A stretch of 64,000 bases of DNA, taken from Rhabdophis nuchalis. Taxonomy: Eukaryota > Chordata > Lepidosauria > Squamata > Natricidae. Both the position numbers and the translations under genes were made by a program. Under the pieces are notes generated by a model that saw only the letters and a program-made list of their open reading frames with translations, did not search any database and had not been told where the DNA came from. Positions within the stretch are counted from its first letter, which is position 1, and the number at the start of each line of letters is the position of its first letter. Below are positions 22,438 through 33,656 of this stretch, in pieces. The DNA is taken from assembly GCA_039707465.1 (NCBI GenBank), contig CM077651.1, forward strand, positions 16,658,019-16,722,018. Direction: 5' to 3'.

Positions 22438-22962
22438 GAATAAGGCCACCCTTGGAATACTGCATACAGTTTTGGTCGCCACGATGTAGAAAAGACGTGG
22501 AGACTCTGGAAAGAGTGCAGAGAAGAGCAACCAAGATGATTAGGGAACTGGAGACTAAAACATATGAAGAATGGTTGCAGGAGCTGGGTATGTCTAGTTT
22601 GATGAAGAGAAGGACCAGGGGAGACATGATAGCAGTGTTCTGATACCTCAGAGGGTGCCACAAAGAATAGGGAGTCAAACTATTCTCCAAGGCACCTGAG
22701 GGCAGGACAAGAAGCAATGGGTGGAAACTAATCAAGGAGAGAAGCAACTTAGAACTAAGGAGAAATTTCCTGACAGTAAGAACAATTAACCTCTGGAACA
22801 GCTTGCCTCCAGAAGTTGTGAATGCCCCAACCCTGGAAGTCTTTAAAAAGATGTTAGATAGCCATTTGTCTGAAATGGTATAAGGTTCCTGCCCACGCAA
22901 GGGGTTGGACTAGAAGACCTACAAGGTCCCTTCCAACTCTGCTATTGTATTGTAAGTTAAGT
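22438..22962 (+). mobile_element. CR1 LINE 3' end (copy 1 of a near-identical pair)
   Basis: The ORF2 C-terminus reads [20 protein letters not shown] in frame from about 22452, then the ATKMIRELE and [17 protein letters not shown] regions, a stop in the QYL region (22641), and the final SHLSEMV. The 3' UTR continues into (ACTAA)n. It is almost the same sequence as 32996-33520. Confidence 0.93.
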
Positions 22963-23047
22963 TAAACTAAACTAAACTAAACTAAACTAAACTAAACTAA
23001 ACTAAACTAAACTAAACTAAACTAAACTAAACTAAACTAAACTAAAC

Positions 23048-23076
<29 letters not shown>
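22963..23076 (+). repeat. (ACTAA)n array at the CR1 3' end
   Basis: About 22 ACTAA units start directly after the CR1 3' end through the bridge 'gtaagttaagttaaac'. The same bridge and repeat follow the CR1 at 33518. Confidence 0.97.
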
Positions 23077-23080
<4 letters not shown>

Positions 23081-24444
23081 CTTATATTTTATCATGCTTA
23101 AAAACAAAGATATTGTGAAATAGTTTTGTGTGAAAAATTTTCTTCTTCATAAAGTCCTATGTAGAATCAGTTGGTTCAAATAGTCCAGATGGGGAACCTT
23201 ATTAACCACTGGATTTCACTGTAATTCAAAGCCTACTGTACTCCTAGCAATGTATACCAAAAGTGCATATTTAATACAATATTTTGAAGAACTTTGCATT
23301 TAAATAACAAGTTTGGAGTCGTGGTTGGAAGTTGAAGACAAGGGTGGTTGAGAGATAGAGTGGGGCTAGGGTTTAATGCACACTACTCAAATAAGCTTGC
23401 CGGTCCACCCCCAACCCCAGGAATTGCAAAACTGACTCCAGAGATAAACTTCCTAGTAAAACTGCTGGAGATCTCGTAAGTTCAGACAGTAGAAAATAGG
23501 AAAGCAAAAAATTCCCATTGGTTTGGAATTCCCACACCTCCCCATCTCCATAGAGCAATTTGTCAGAAACCGCAGACATCATCATGAGGTTGTAATGCTA
23601 TTGATTCTAGGACCATATAAACCATTAGTCCCTCTAGCAAACCATAATCTGCACTGCTTGGTAGTTCTGAGAGTCAGTGCTTCTTTCTAATTTAAATTGA
23701 CCCAAATCTTTTGCAAATAGCACAGGACACATAACCACAAGTTCTTCTGCATTCAAGATCCTAAAGAAAACCAACCGATTCTACATCAGACTCTCTAATG
23801 AATTTTTTCAGCTATGGACTCTGCAATTGTTGTGACCTATTTTTCATTTAAAGGCAGTAGGAATTATTATTTTTTAAATCTTTGTAGCACATCATACATG
23901 GACTTTTTCTTTTAGTGTGCGTGCTTTTAAAAGAAGACACTTCCAGAAGGAATTAAATTTAAAGAAATATACAGATGTTTGATTAAATCAGTGTTTTGTT
24001 TTGTGTTTCGCTATCTTGCTACTGCTCAAAATCTGAGACATGCTATAGCCAAAAGGGTACAGAAACCTTTTGATGTTTCCTATTTAGCTCTCTGGAAAGC
24101 TGGTGAGACTATCAATCTCCACTGGGTGATTTCACAGCTCAGCATGAGTGCATCATGTGGGAAGGTGAAACCAATGGCCCTTGTTTAAGTACTATAGGCA
24201 AATCTCCAGAAAAGAAGGGTGCACTCAAACGAAGGAGCACAGAGACTCACTATACCATAATTAAAATGCAACATTCCTTTGGACAAAAATGTTTCTAAGC
24301 CAATTGGCTTTGCTAGTCATGTAGATGAGAATTGTTTACTTCTGGCTTTTAATTTTGAATGTCTTTGATGTTTCCAGTCCAGTTGAATCTGGCCTGCATA
24401 GTACTGTCTTTCAATCACTGCATACATTCACAGATAACCATGAT
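23077..24444. other. Unassigned sequence
   Basis: No gene or repeat was recognised. A 69-codon frame at 23979-24188 plus is unremarkable. Confidence 0.45.
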
Positions 24445-24872
24445 ACCGTGTTTCTCCGAAAATAAGACTGGGTCTTATTTTCTTTTGACCCCTGAAATAA
24501 GAGCTTGGCCTTATTTTCGGGGAGGTCTTATTATTGTTGAAGTGCAGGAGGCCCCTTAACCTCACCCCATGGCCCACAGATCAGTTGATCCAGAGAACGC
24601 TGGAAATTCTTTCTCTGTTTCTGGCGCAATCTTGCCAGCCCTACCATTTTGTGCCTAATGCTAATTTTGTGGTCTCCTCTAAGGAAAGGGGCACAATAGC
24701 TAGGATTTGTGAGAGCAGCTTCTGCAAGGGCATTCCATGTGGATGGCAGATGCATGTGGGGTGCATGGGGCATGTTTTCCCCAGAAAATGGCGGGGACCA
24801 GCTGTGCATGTGTTTAAACATTTTAGGGGAGGGCTAATTATCTGGGGAGGTCTTATTTTTGAGGAAACAGGG
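24445..24872. mobile_element. Non-autonomous DNA transposon (AAATAAGAC-end family)
   Basis: Begins accgtgtttctccgaaaataagac and ends 'gtcttatttttgaggaaac' in inverted orientation. The left flank is TA and the right end is CA, so a TA target is possible. A copy with TA on both sides is at 37753-38010. Confidence 0.75.
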
Positions 24873-25702
24873 CACTCGTATCTGAATTGCAAGAAACCAA
24901 TTGAATATCAGACCCAACATTTCTAATCTGCCCCATAATCAACGTTCACTCTGAATACTGTATTAAGATTTTAACAAGTTACCAAAAACAATATAAAACC
25001 ATAACAAGACAAAAAGAGAACTAATAGTTTAATTGTAGTTAGTGAAATGGGATATTCACTAATTGTAGTTAGTGAAATGGGATATTATCTTCTAGGACAT
25101 TATTCAGAATCTGTCGAGGAGACAGCATAGGAAGTGCTGATAGGTAGATGATGATGTGATACCTAAAATAACAAGCCTGAATTACAAGCCTGACCTAAGG
25201 CTTATTTAATTGTATAGGATTTACTCCAATGTGAAGAAAATTCTCTTTTCACTGGAGATGTTGAATTGCTACTGACCTCCAAGGTCCCTTCCAACTGTGT
25301 TATTCTATGTTCTATGCTCATAAATGGATCAATACTGTATATGTGTAAAGACTTCAACAAAGTACCAACCCCACCTATCTTCTGCACTTTGAAACTTAAA
25401 GCAGATGGCTGGTATCAAATGCCATTCATTAGTGCTGAGCAAACTATTTTAAAGTTTCTGTATGAAATGTAGAGATTGCCATATCTCTTGAAGGGTTAGC
25501 ACAGCTATGCTTAGATGATTTTGTCTCTGCTTCTTTGGCTATAGAAATGCCTACCATTTGTGCACACATTGCTCAAAAGACCAAGAAAGGACCTAAAAAT
25601 GATTGTATCAAGCTTTCAAAAGTTTTGCCCTTTCAATACTCTGAGCTGCCCAATTATTTACTATCAAGACAAAACAGACAAGAGGATACCTTAACTTGCT
25701 GT
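24873..25702. other. Unassigned sequence with a tandem duplication and a CR1 tail
   Basis: A 28-bp tandem duplication of 'ttagtgaaatgggatatt' context lies at 25028-25086. At 25262-25320 there is a CR1 3' end remnant ('ccaaggtcccttccaactg' then the ATTCTATG-type tail). Nothing else was recognised. Confidence 0.55.
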
Positions 25703-26051
25703 AAAGGTAAAGGTTAAGGTTCCCCTTGCACATGTGCTAGTTCTTCCCGACTCTAGGGAGCAGTGCTCATCTCTGTTTCAAAGCCCAAGAGCCAGCGTTG
25801 TCCAACTTAAAGCAGATGGCTGGTATCAAATGCCATGGCAATGTGGCTGGCATGACAATGCTGAAGGCTCACAGAACGCTGTTACCTTCCCACCAAGGTT
25901 TTTACATGCTTTTGAACTGCTAAGTTGGCAGAAGCTGGGACAAGTAACAGGAGCTCACTCCGTCATGCGGCACTAGGGATTCGAACCGCTAAACTGCTGA
26001 CCTTTCTGATCGGCAAGTTCAGCGTCCTAGCCACTGAGCCACCACATCCCT
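25703..26051 (-). mobile_element. tRNA-derived SINE with a 33-bp templated insertion
   Basis: Reverse complement of the SINE family at 11800, with B box (ggattcgaacc on plus, about 25978), A box near 26030-26045 and the 'aaggttccccttgc' 3' end on the left. Within the body 33 bp (25804-25836) are not SINE sequence but an exact copy of 25393-25425, which lies about 400 bp upstream. Confidence 0.88.
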
Positions 26052-26955
26052 TATTGTACTGATATTTAATTTGTCAAAACCAGAGATAAATCCAAAAAAA
26101 GAACATAGCAAACATCACAACCTTACTGAAAATGATAAACATTGCTTTGCATTTAAGTCCATTTGTACTTATGAGGGTTGGGAAAAGTCATCAGAACAAA
26201 ATATTATTTTCTTTTCTTTATAAAATCTTTGGCTGAAATTAGAAATGCCCTTCATAGTAAATATGATAGTGAGAAAAGGAGGTTTAAAACAAAAATAGGA
26301 ACAGAAAGGAGAGCCAAGATATTGCCATTAGAGGTTATCTAAAATTATCTGCATCCTTTTCCCCGTAAAAAAGCAAACTTATCTCTCTTTCATTTCCATT
26401 TAGCAAAATTATTCATCTTCAACACAAAGATGCAAGGAATTAATTGGAGAAGGAGAGTCAAAACTAGGAACCTGAGATGGGAAAAGGAGAATAGTGGGAT
26501 CAGCTTGTTTCAAAATCTCATGACAGGGAGATGTATTTAGAGGATAATTTATGTAGCCCAGGGTTGAATTGATGACACTATTTAGTTGGATAATGAAATG
26601 TCTGTGAGCAAACCATTGCATTAAAAATAAATGCATATTTATCTCATCTTTCAGGAACTCAGCCACCCTTAATTTAGCTTGAGGCTAAAGGATGAACTTC
26701 AGGGCTAAGGCAAAACATGACAATGTATTTGTTTGCTTTCAGTTGAAAGGATAAATTGGAATGGGAAGGAATTAGATCATTCCTACAAACATTTATTGAC
26801 TGCTGATCCACAATTTTGAATTTTTTTAAAAAAATGTTTGTAATTGGTAGTTATTTCCAATTTGTGATTACTGCAATGAAACATATTAAGTTCAATTTTA
26901 CATAGAAAGATAGATGAGAGAAAGAGAAATATATAGACACATTAGATGTAGGGAT
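26052..26955. other. Unassigned AT-rich sequence
   Basis: No gene or repeat was recognised. Confidence 0.45.
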
Positions 26956-27134
<179 letters not shown>

Positions 27135-27377
27135 AGAAAGGGAGAGAGGAGCAGGGAGATATGCATAATCTGAGAACAGCCTGTGACTTAATGTCACAAA
27201 CATGGATCTCTGAATGTCTGGGGCTATACAAATTCAATAGGATACCAAGGACTTTCAAGAACTCAATTAAACCAAGGAAGACAACACTAAAAGTCAATCA
27301 TGACAGCTCACAGATGTGGCCATAACAAGGATACCCTGTGTCTACCTGCAGTTCTGCATAGGCTTAGACCTACCTAT

Positions 27378-27718
27378 GTTAGAATTAGAAGAATTAGGGG
27401 TGACATGATAGTAGTGTTTCAGTATTTGAGGAGCTGCCACAAAGAAGAAGGGGTCAAATTATTCTCCAAAGCACCAGAAGGCAGGACAATAAATAACAGA
27501 TGGAAACTAATCAAAGAGAGAAGCAGCCCGGAATTAAGGAGAAACATCCTAACACTGAGGACTATTAACCAGTGGAACCAATTGCCTTTCAGAAATTGTG
27601 GGTGCTCCATCAGTGGATGTTTTTAAGAAGAGCCTGGACAGTCATTTGTCTGAGATGGTATAGATTCTTCTGCTTGAGCGGGGGGCTGGACCAGAAGACT
27701 CCCAAGTTCCCTTCCAGC
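27378..27718 (+). mobile_element. CR1 LINE 3' end, 5'-truncated
   Basis: Reads RGDMIVVFQYLRSCHKEEG, then the KLFSKAPEGR region, a RNILTLRTINQWNQLPF segment and the last codons SHLSEMV-like (27640-27660). The 3' UTR runs straight into a pentanucleotide array. Confidence 0.9.
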
Positions 27719-27872
27719 TTCTCTTCTCTTCTCTTCTCTTCTCTTCTCTTCTCTTCTCTTCTCTTCTCTTCTCTTCTCTTCTCTTCTCTTCTCCTCTCCT
27801 CTCCTCTCCTCTCCTCTCCTGCTCTGCTCTGCTCTGCCCTGCCCTTCCCTATCCTACCCTACCCTACCCTAT
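27719..27872 (+). repeat. (TTCTC)n array with a graded unit change
   Basis: About 15 TTCTC units pass into CCTCT, GCTCT, GCCCT and ACCCT blocks in order, up to 27872. It begins at the CR1 3' end. Confidence 0.95.
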
Positions 27873-29809
27873 TTTGTTGAATAGGCAGATGAGAGAAATC
27901 CTATGAACAAATAAAGAAGTATGCATAAAGGAATATTTAAAATATATTATTTTCTCCAAGGTACCAAGCAACATAAAAGTTCTATTTCTGGACCTAGAAA
28001 AGTATGAGAAGAAACCATAACATTCATCAACTCTTCTTCTTCTTCTTTTTTTTTGCACAATATGTTACACAGACACACTGGTAAAACCTTTCACCCTGGG
28101 TTGTAAATTTATTCTCCAAATGTCTACTGTTGTGCCAAAACTGACTAATGGATCTTTGCAATGAATTAGTCTACCTTACTTTCATCAGAAAAGTCTGTCA
28201 GGAGGCAGTAGCTAGGGCACCTACAGATCATTTTTAAATTGACTCCCTACTGAAGGCCAAAGTATGCAGTATCTACTATTACATACTATAAGGCTAGTTA
28301 AACAGTGTCAGAGGCAATTAAAACATGGGGTGAACACGCCCACCTATTTTTTCAGTTCAAGCGATCATATCAAGTAACTCCTGTTGGGAAAAGATAGAGA
28401 TGGGATAAAGTATTTGTAAATAAATAAGTACAGCCTCTGCTCAAGCAAAGCAGAGATTTTCTGCTTGTTCCACCAGACCTGACAGGTCCCCTCTATCAAA
28501 TGGCAACATCTTATAAGAGTGAACTGGCCTATTGTTTTTTTCTCTATACCCCTGAAATCTGGGGGTCCAACTCTGTTTTTTTCCAATTCTGTTTTTTTCC
28601 AATTCTGTTTTTTAAGCCTGTTAATTTTTTATGACATTGTTATATAGTTCTTTAGTTGGTTTGCTCTTTCTTTCTTCCTTTCCTTTCCTTTCCTTTCCCT
28701 CTTTTCCATCCATCCATCCTCACACTTCTTCTTCTTCTTTTTTGTATTTCAAAGTGTAATTTGATTTTATTTCATGATACGTGCATTTCCATAGGATTCC
28801 AACTTTGGAAGGCAGGATGGGAAAAAATTATGGCACCAAAAATAAATGCAACAATTTCATGCTCAGATCCAAATGCAAAGTGTCCCTTTCCCCTGATTTT
28901 GGAGAGATTGTTGTATAAAATGACAAGGAAAAATGAGGTGATCTCTCTAAGTGGACCCGAATCCTTCCGACTGCACTCGTTTTACCCTGAAATTCTATCA
29001 CCAGGAAGTCCAGGAGAAAAGCAAAATTGAAGAGCTTTTAGGAATACAGGGAGGAAACGAGAGGGAGACCAAATTCTCAACAGGAATCCAACTGGTAGAT
29101 CCTTTCCAGCCATCTTCTCCAACCTGATTCATTGATTCTGCTGACGGAGAGATGAAGGCCACAGACTTGAGACATGCTGAGACATTTTTCTTTGGTTCAA
29201 AATATCCAGCCTTCCATAAAGTTCCGTAAAGTTCATGGTTCATCACACTTCTATACCACCCGTCATACCTAAATGATTCTTTGCTATTTGGATATTCTTT
29301 CTTAAACTGAACTGAATTGGTATTTAACACATCATCGAATCAATAAATAAGCCAGTTCATTTAGATCCAAAAGCCAGGTTTTGTATTTAAATCAGATTAT
29401 GCCACACGGTGCTTATTGGGTTCTCTTTCAAACTGAAAAAGAGTAAAAACTGAACCAATATGACATATTTTCATATTTGGGGAAGAGGGTAAGACTTGTG
29501 TATATCCTAAAAGCAGAGGGGATGAGAAAGAATTGCAGAAAATGTTGCCTGGCAGATATACTCTGGGACATCATGACCAAATCAGTTTCTTCTTTTTAAG
29601 GTTTTTTAAAATGCATACTGCTGCTGTCTCTGAATCCCACCCTTACAGCTTCTCAGCTGTGTGAATAATTTATGCTGAATCTTAAACTCCCCTTCAGAGA
29701 TCAAATCTCTGGTTGAATAATGATTAATCAATGAAGTTTAATTCAAAATACCAATAACCCTTTGAATTTAAATATTTGGCTGCATTTAAAACCAATTCCT
29801 CCTAAAAAT
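27873..29809. other. Unassigned sequence
   Basis: No gene was recognised in 1.9 kb. A frame of 110 codons at 28998-29330 (minus) and one of 124 codons at 28656-29030 (plus) overlap slightly and resemble nothing I know. Short (CTTTC)n, (CATC)n and (TTC)n tracts lie at 28668-28740. Confidence 0.4.
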
Positions 29810-30000
29810 CAACCACAGCCATGCATGAGTGTTAAGACAGGGAAAGTAGGAAATTGGGAAGTTCTATCCTAGCTAATGGCAGATGTTTCTTTCCTTTCTC
29901 ATAAAGGAAAAAAAAGCATCAGCTGCAAACTCCACATGGCATCAGGAAGGGCATCTGGCTAGTAAATGCTCAGAACCATCCAGTGGCCCTGACTCTACCC

Positions 30001-31113
30001 CCATGACATTGAATCTAAGGCACACGTGCCACAGGTGGCAGCGGACTCCTCACTGCAGGCATGCAAGCTGTTGCCTTGTTCAAGTCCCCCATGCATGCAT
30101 GTGCGCCTCCTGCCAGCTACTTTTTGGGTCTCCGCCACACATGCTAGAGATTTGTGTGCATGTGCGGGGGTGGGGTGCATGTGGGAGGGTGGGGGGAGCA
30201 CTGCACCCCCACAACCCATTTTTGGTCCAAGGAGGCTTCAGGGAGGCCTGCTAGGCCCAAAATAGACCATGTGAGGGGCAATAATAATAATAATAATAAT
30301 AATTTTAATTTATAAAACCGCACTCTCTCCCCGAAGGGACTCGAGGCGGTGCACAGGGAATTTAAAAATACATACATAAAACCAACAAGCATAAATACAA
30401 TTTAAAATAAATTAAACTAGACCCTGTGCTAAAATCCCAAACTGACTAAAACTAGACCCCAAAAAGTCCCTAAAAACAATTCAATTACCCCAAGCCGGCC
30501 AGGCAGAAGAAATGAGTTTTTAGTTTTTGACGGAAGGAGCAGAGGTCCGTGGTTGTTCTAATTTCGGGGGGAAGGTCGTTCCAGAGGGTCTGGCCCGCCA
30601 CAGAGAAGGCCCTTCCCCTGGGCGTCGCCCGCTGGCATAGCCTAGTGGACGGCACCCGGAGAAGTCCCTCTCTGTGGGAGCGAATCGGCCGCAGGGATGT
30701 ATGGGGCAGGATGCAATCCCGCAGATAGCTAGGTCCCGTGCCATGGAGCGCTTTGAAGATGATAACCAACACCTTAAAGCGCCCCCCACAGCCCATTTTT
30801 GGTCTCAGGAGGCTTCAGGGAGGCCTGCTAGGCCCAAAACAGGCCAAGTGGGGGGGCGGTGCACCCCTGCAGCCCATGTTTGGTCTCAGGAGGCTTCAGG
30901 GAGGCCTGCTAGGCCCAAAAAAGGCCACAGAGGGTGCATGCAGAGGTGGGTGAGGTGGAGCGCAGGGGGGGTATCACATACTCATGTCCAGGGGAGTGGG
31001 GTCCATGGGGGGTGTCGCATGCACCTTACATTATGGGTGCGGGCATGTGCGCGCATGTGCTATCGCACACGCATGCTTTTAGCACATGAGGACAAAAGGT
31101 TTAGCCATCACTG
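30001..31113. mobile_element. hAT-type element with internal short tandem units and a nested L2
   Basis: The left end (ccatgacattgaa...ggcac) and the right end (...ggtttagccatcactg) match the CAGTGATGG-type family with 'ggcacacgtgccacagg'. The TSD is ctctaccc (29993-30000) and ctctaccg (31114-31121), 7/8. Between them are three units of 'ggaggcttcagggaggcctg' sequence, two of them flanking the L2 at 30280-30782. It is CpG- and TGCATGC-rich. Confidence 0.85.
30280..30782 (-). mobile_element. L2-clade LINE 3' end
   Basis: The minus-strand frame (30796-30485) reads KVLVIIFKALHGTGPSYLRD, then a TSLRPIRSHREGLLRVPSTR segment, AFSVAGQTLWNDLPPEI and LKTHFF. The 3' UTR has 'gcaccgcctcgagtccc' and an (ATT)n tail. 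It is very close to the copy at 14319-15125. Confidence 0.88.
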
Positions 31114-31309
31114 CTCTACCGTGAATTAAGGGATTACAAGGTTGTAAAAAGGGAGAGTTTTTCAATGCAGGTGTGAATTAAAATGTTGGCACTTTTACAA
31201 CACCAGTGCTGCTTCACAATTGGCAGATATGCCTCCTGCATTCTTCAGGGATCTTCTCCTCGTAGCAGTACATGCTCCTGACATCAGTAAGTACACATGC
31301 AAATTGTTT

Positions 31310-31450
31310 TCTTCAATGGAAGAGAATACATGTAGCTCCGGGTTGAACTGTGAAGTCCTTGGTGCTCTCTGAGGTGATGATGTTGCCTTGTTAGGTAATG
31401 AAATTCTGCAAGCAAACCACCTCAGAGAGCATGAAGGACTCAACAGAATC
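31310..31450. mobile_element. Palindromic retroelement end, family P3 (near-complete hammerhead-like core)
   Basis: The arms are 'ggtgctctctgaggtg' and 'cacctcagagagcatg'. On the plus strand TGATGA (31375-31380) is followed by 19 nt that fold as GTTGCC/GGTAAT with a 6-nt loop, then GAAA (31400-31403). The first C of CTGATGA is changed to G. Probably a Penelope-like terminal repeat (inference). Confidence 0.6.
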
Positions 31451-32328
31451 TGTCTTTGTTTAGCTACTATAAATCAATCTGCAACAAAAATGTCCCATTA
31501 TCAAAAGTTGCTAATTAGTAACAATGCAATCCTCTCTCATTTAATTGAAATAATATAATTGGATAATGTTTATGAAATTATTTAACCCAAATGGCCAAAT
31601 GCTTTGAATCCAGGCAGGCAGCTTCTCATGTTTAAAATCTATGTTAAAATCCGACAGTTGGCTCAGAACCTCATCGTTATTATGGTTTTAGAGCAGCATA
31701 GGCTCAAAACTTAATTTTCAGATTGCCTGATGTTATGGTTCATAATGTATTATAGTATTGACACAGCTGCTGGGTAAGACCTCTTTCTTATGTCTTTCGT
31801 TTACCACTTTGTTATTAGCAAATTCATGTTGATTTGATTTGCAAAGAGATGTGCCAGATTTGGAGAATCCAGAATCCAGTTGCATCAATTTAGTAAAAAG
31901 TAATAATCGTCCAGTTTTAAAGCTACTTATTAGGCAATTTAATAATTACAATTAAGAGTCTAATAAATGTAATCTCAAAAAAAAAACATTTATTCCCTGA
32001 TTAAAGCTCTGGAAGGAGAAGGGGAAATGAAATAAGGGAAAATATTTTGTGATTGAGGAAAAGCATATAATCGCTATCGGTTGGATAACTGTGTGTTTTG
32101 TTTTTTACAGGGATCCTTGAAGGAAGTTACTAGCTACAGCTTGTGTAGAACAAAGTAGTGTCAATACAGAGTTACGTTTCCAAAAAGGTCACGCATCATA
32201 TCTGTTTTGAAATGCTACATTGCTTTTGGGAGTTAATTCAAGAGCTTATTATAAACACCCAGATTGTTAGTAAGCCAGATGGTTTCCATTCTATCTACAG
32301 TGTGTGAGTATGGTCCCTACTGAGGTAG
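31451..32328. other. Unassigned AT-rich sequence
   Basis: No gene or repeat was recognised. Confidence 0.45.
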
Positions 32329-32475
32329 GCCAAAATATGCTTTTTCAGGAGGCAACTGGTCTTTCTTGTTTTTTTTTCCTTTTCTTTTGAAAATGTTTCT
32401 CTTCTCACCCAAGAAGCTTCTTCAGCTCTGACAGGATAGTGGGGAATGGAAGGATTTATGTTTCTTGAAGACATT
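32329..32475 (-). mobile_element. Palindromic retroelement end, family P1 (hammerhead-like core intact)
   Basis: On the minus strand CTGAAGA (32425-32419) is followed by 19 nt (32418-32400) folding as GCTTCT/AGAAGA around a 6-nt loop, then GAAA (32399-32396). The segment 'ttcaggaggcaactgg' marks the family. Confidence 0.65.
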
Positions 32476-32497
32476 TATATTCCTTGTCTACAAAGGA

Positions 32498-32708
32498 AAC
32501 TAAGCTGCAAACTAAGCTAGGTTAAGCTAAACTAAGATAAAATAAACTAAGATGAGCTAAACTAAGATAAAATAAAATAAAATAAAATAAAATAAAATAA
32601 AATAAGATAAGATAAAATAAACTAAGCTAAACTAAACTAAACTAAACTAAGCTAAGCTAAGCTAAAATAAGCTAAGCTAAGCTAAGATAAACTAAGTTAA
32701 ATTAAGAA
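32498..32708. repeat. Degenerate AACTA/AATAA/AAGCT pentanucleotide array
   Basis: Mixed ACTAA, ATAAA and GCTAA pentamers fill about 200 bp just upstream of a CR1 whose own 3' tail is a clean (ACTAA)n. Confidence 0.9.
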
Positions 32709-32767
32709 GTAAAATGAATGAAATTCAATTGTGAAATGAAATGAAATGAAATTCAATTGTGAAAAAA

Positions 32768-33517
32768 AGTAAGGTTCTACCATTTAGGCAAGAAAAACAA
32801 AATGCACAGATACAGTATAGGTGGTACCTTGCTCAATAGTAGCAACTGTGAGAGGGATCTTGGAGTCCTAGTGGACAACCATTTAAATAGGAGCCAGCAG
32901 TGTGCAGCAGCTGCCAAAAAAGCCAACACAGTTCTAGGCTGCATAAACAGAGGGATAGAATCTAGATCACGTGAAGTGTTAATGCCACTGAATAGTGCCT
33001 TGGTAAGGCCACACTTGGAATACTGCATACAGTTTTGGTCGCCACGATGTAGAAAAGACGTGGAGACTCTGGAAAGAGTGAAGAGAAGAGCAACCAAGAT
33101 GATTAGGGGACTGGAGACTAAAACATATGAAGAACGGTTGCAGGAGCTGGGTATGTCTAGTTTGATTGAAGAGAAGGACCAGGGGAGACATGATAGCAGT
33201 GTTCCGATATCTCAGAGGGTGCCACAAAGAAGAGGGGGTCAAACTATTCTCCAAGGCACCTGGGGGCAGGACAAGAAGCAATGGGTGGAAACTAATCAAG
33301 GAGAGAAGCAACTTAGAACTAAGGAGAAATTTCCTGACAGTTAGAACAATTAACCTCTGGAACAGCTTGCCTCCAGAAGTTGTGAATGCCCCAACCTTGG
33401 AAGTCTTTAAAAAGATGTTAGATAGCCATTTGTCTGAAATGGTATAAGGTTCCTGCCCACGCAGGGGGTTGGACTAGAAGACCTACAAGGTCCCTTCCAA
33501 CTCTGCTATTGTATTGT
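32768..33517 (+). mobile_element. CR1 LINE 3' end (copy 2 of a near-identical pair)
   Basis: This is the longest CR1 piece in the window. Its 5' end is about 330 bp longer than the copy at 22438. The 3' UTR contains 'ctacaaggtcccttccaac' and leads into (ACTAA)n. Confidence 0.94.
32790..33447 (+). pseudogene. CR1 ORF2 C-terminal fragment, one frameshift
   Basis: The frame is open from about 32790 and covers the end of the reverse transcriptase and the CR1 C-terminal domain: [50 protein letters not shown] and [14 protein letters not shown]. One extra T at about 33166 shifts the frame. The other frame then continues from [19 protein letters not shown] through NLWNSLPPEVVNAPTLEVFK to SHLSEMV and a stop at 33447. 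The RT catalytic core is missing because of 5' truncation, so the copy is inactive. Apart from the one indel it is little decayed, so it is a young insertion. Confidence 0.92.
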
Positions 33518-33656
33518 AAGTTAAGTTAAACTAAACTAAACTAAACTAAACTAAACTAAACTAAACTAAACTAAACTAAACTAAACTAAACTAAACTAAA
33601 CTAAACTAAACTAAACTAAACTAAACTAAACTAAACTAAACTAAACTAAACTAAAC
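33518..33656 (+). repeat. (ACTAA)n array at the CR1 3' end
   Basis: About 25 ACTAA units follow the same bridge 'gtaagttaagttaaac' as at 22950-22965. Confidence 0.97.

Larger units (their letters stand above)
29810..31165 (+). mobile_element. 'gaagggcat' SINE interrupted by a hAT-type element
   Basis: The left part (29810-30000) has 'ggcagatgtttct', 'catcagctgcaaactcc' and 'caggaagggcatctggc'. The right part (31114-31165) has 'gaattaagggattacaag' and 'aaaagggag'. The uninterrupted copy is at 35160-35378. Confidence 0.75.

Noticed and set aside
22963..23076. CRISPR-like array
   Set aside because: It is an uninterrupted 5-bp repeat without spacers, in a vertebrate genome.
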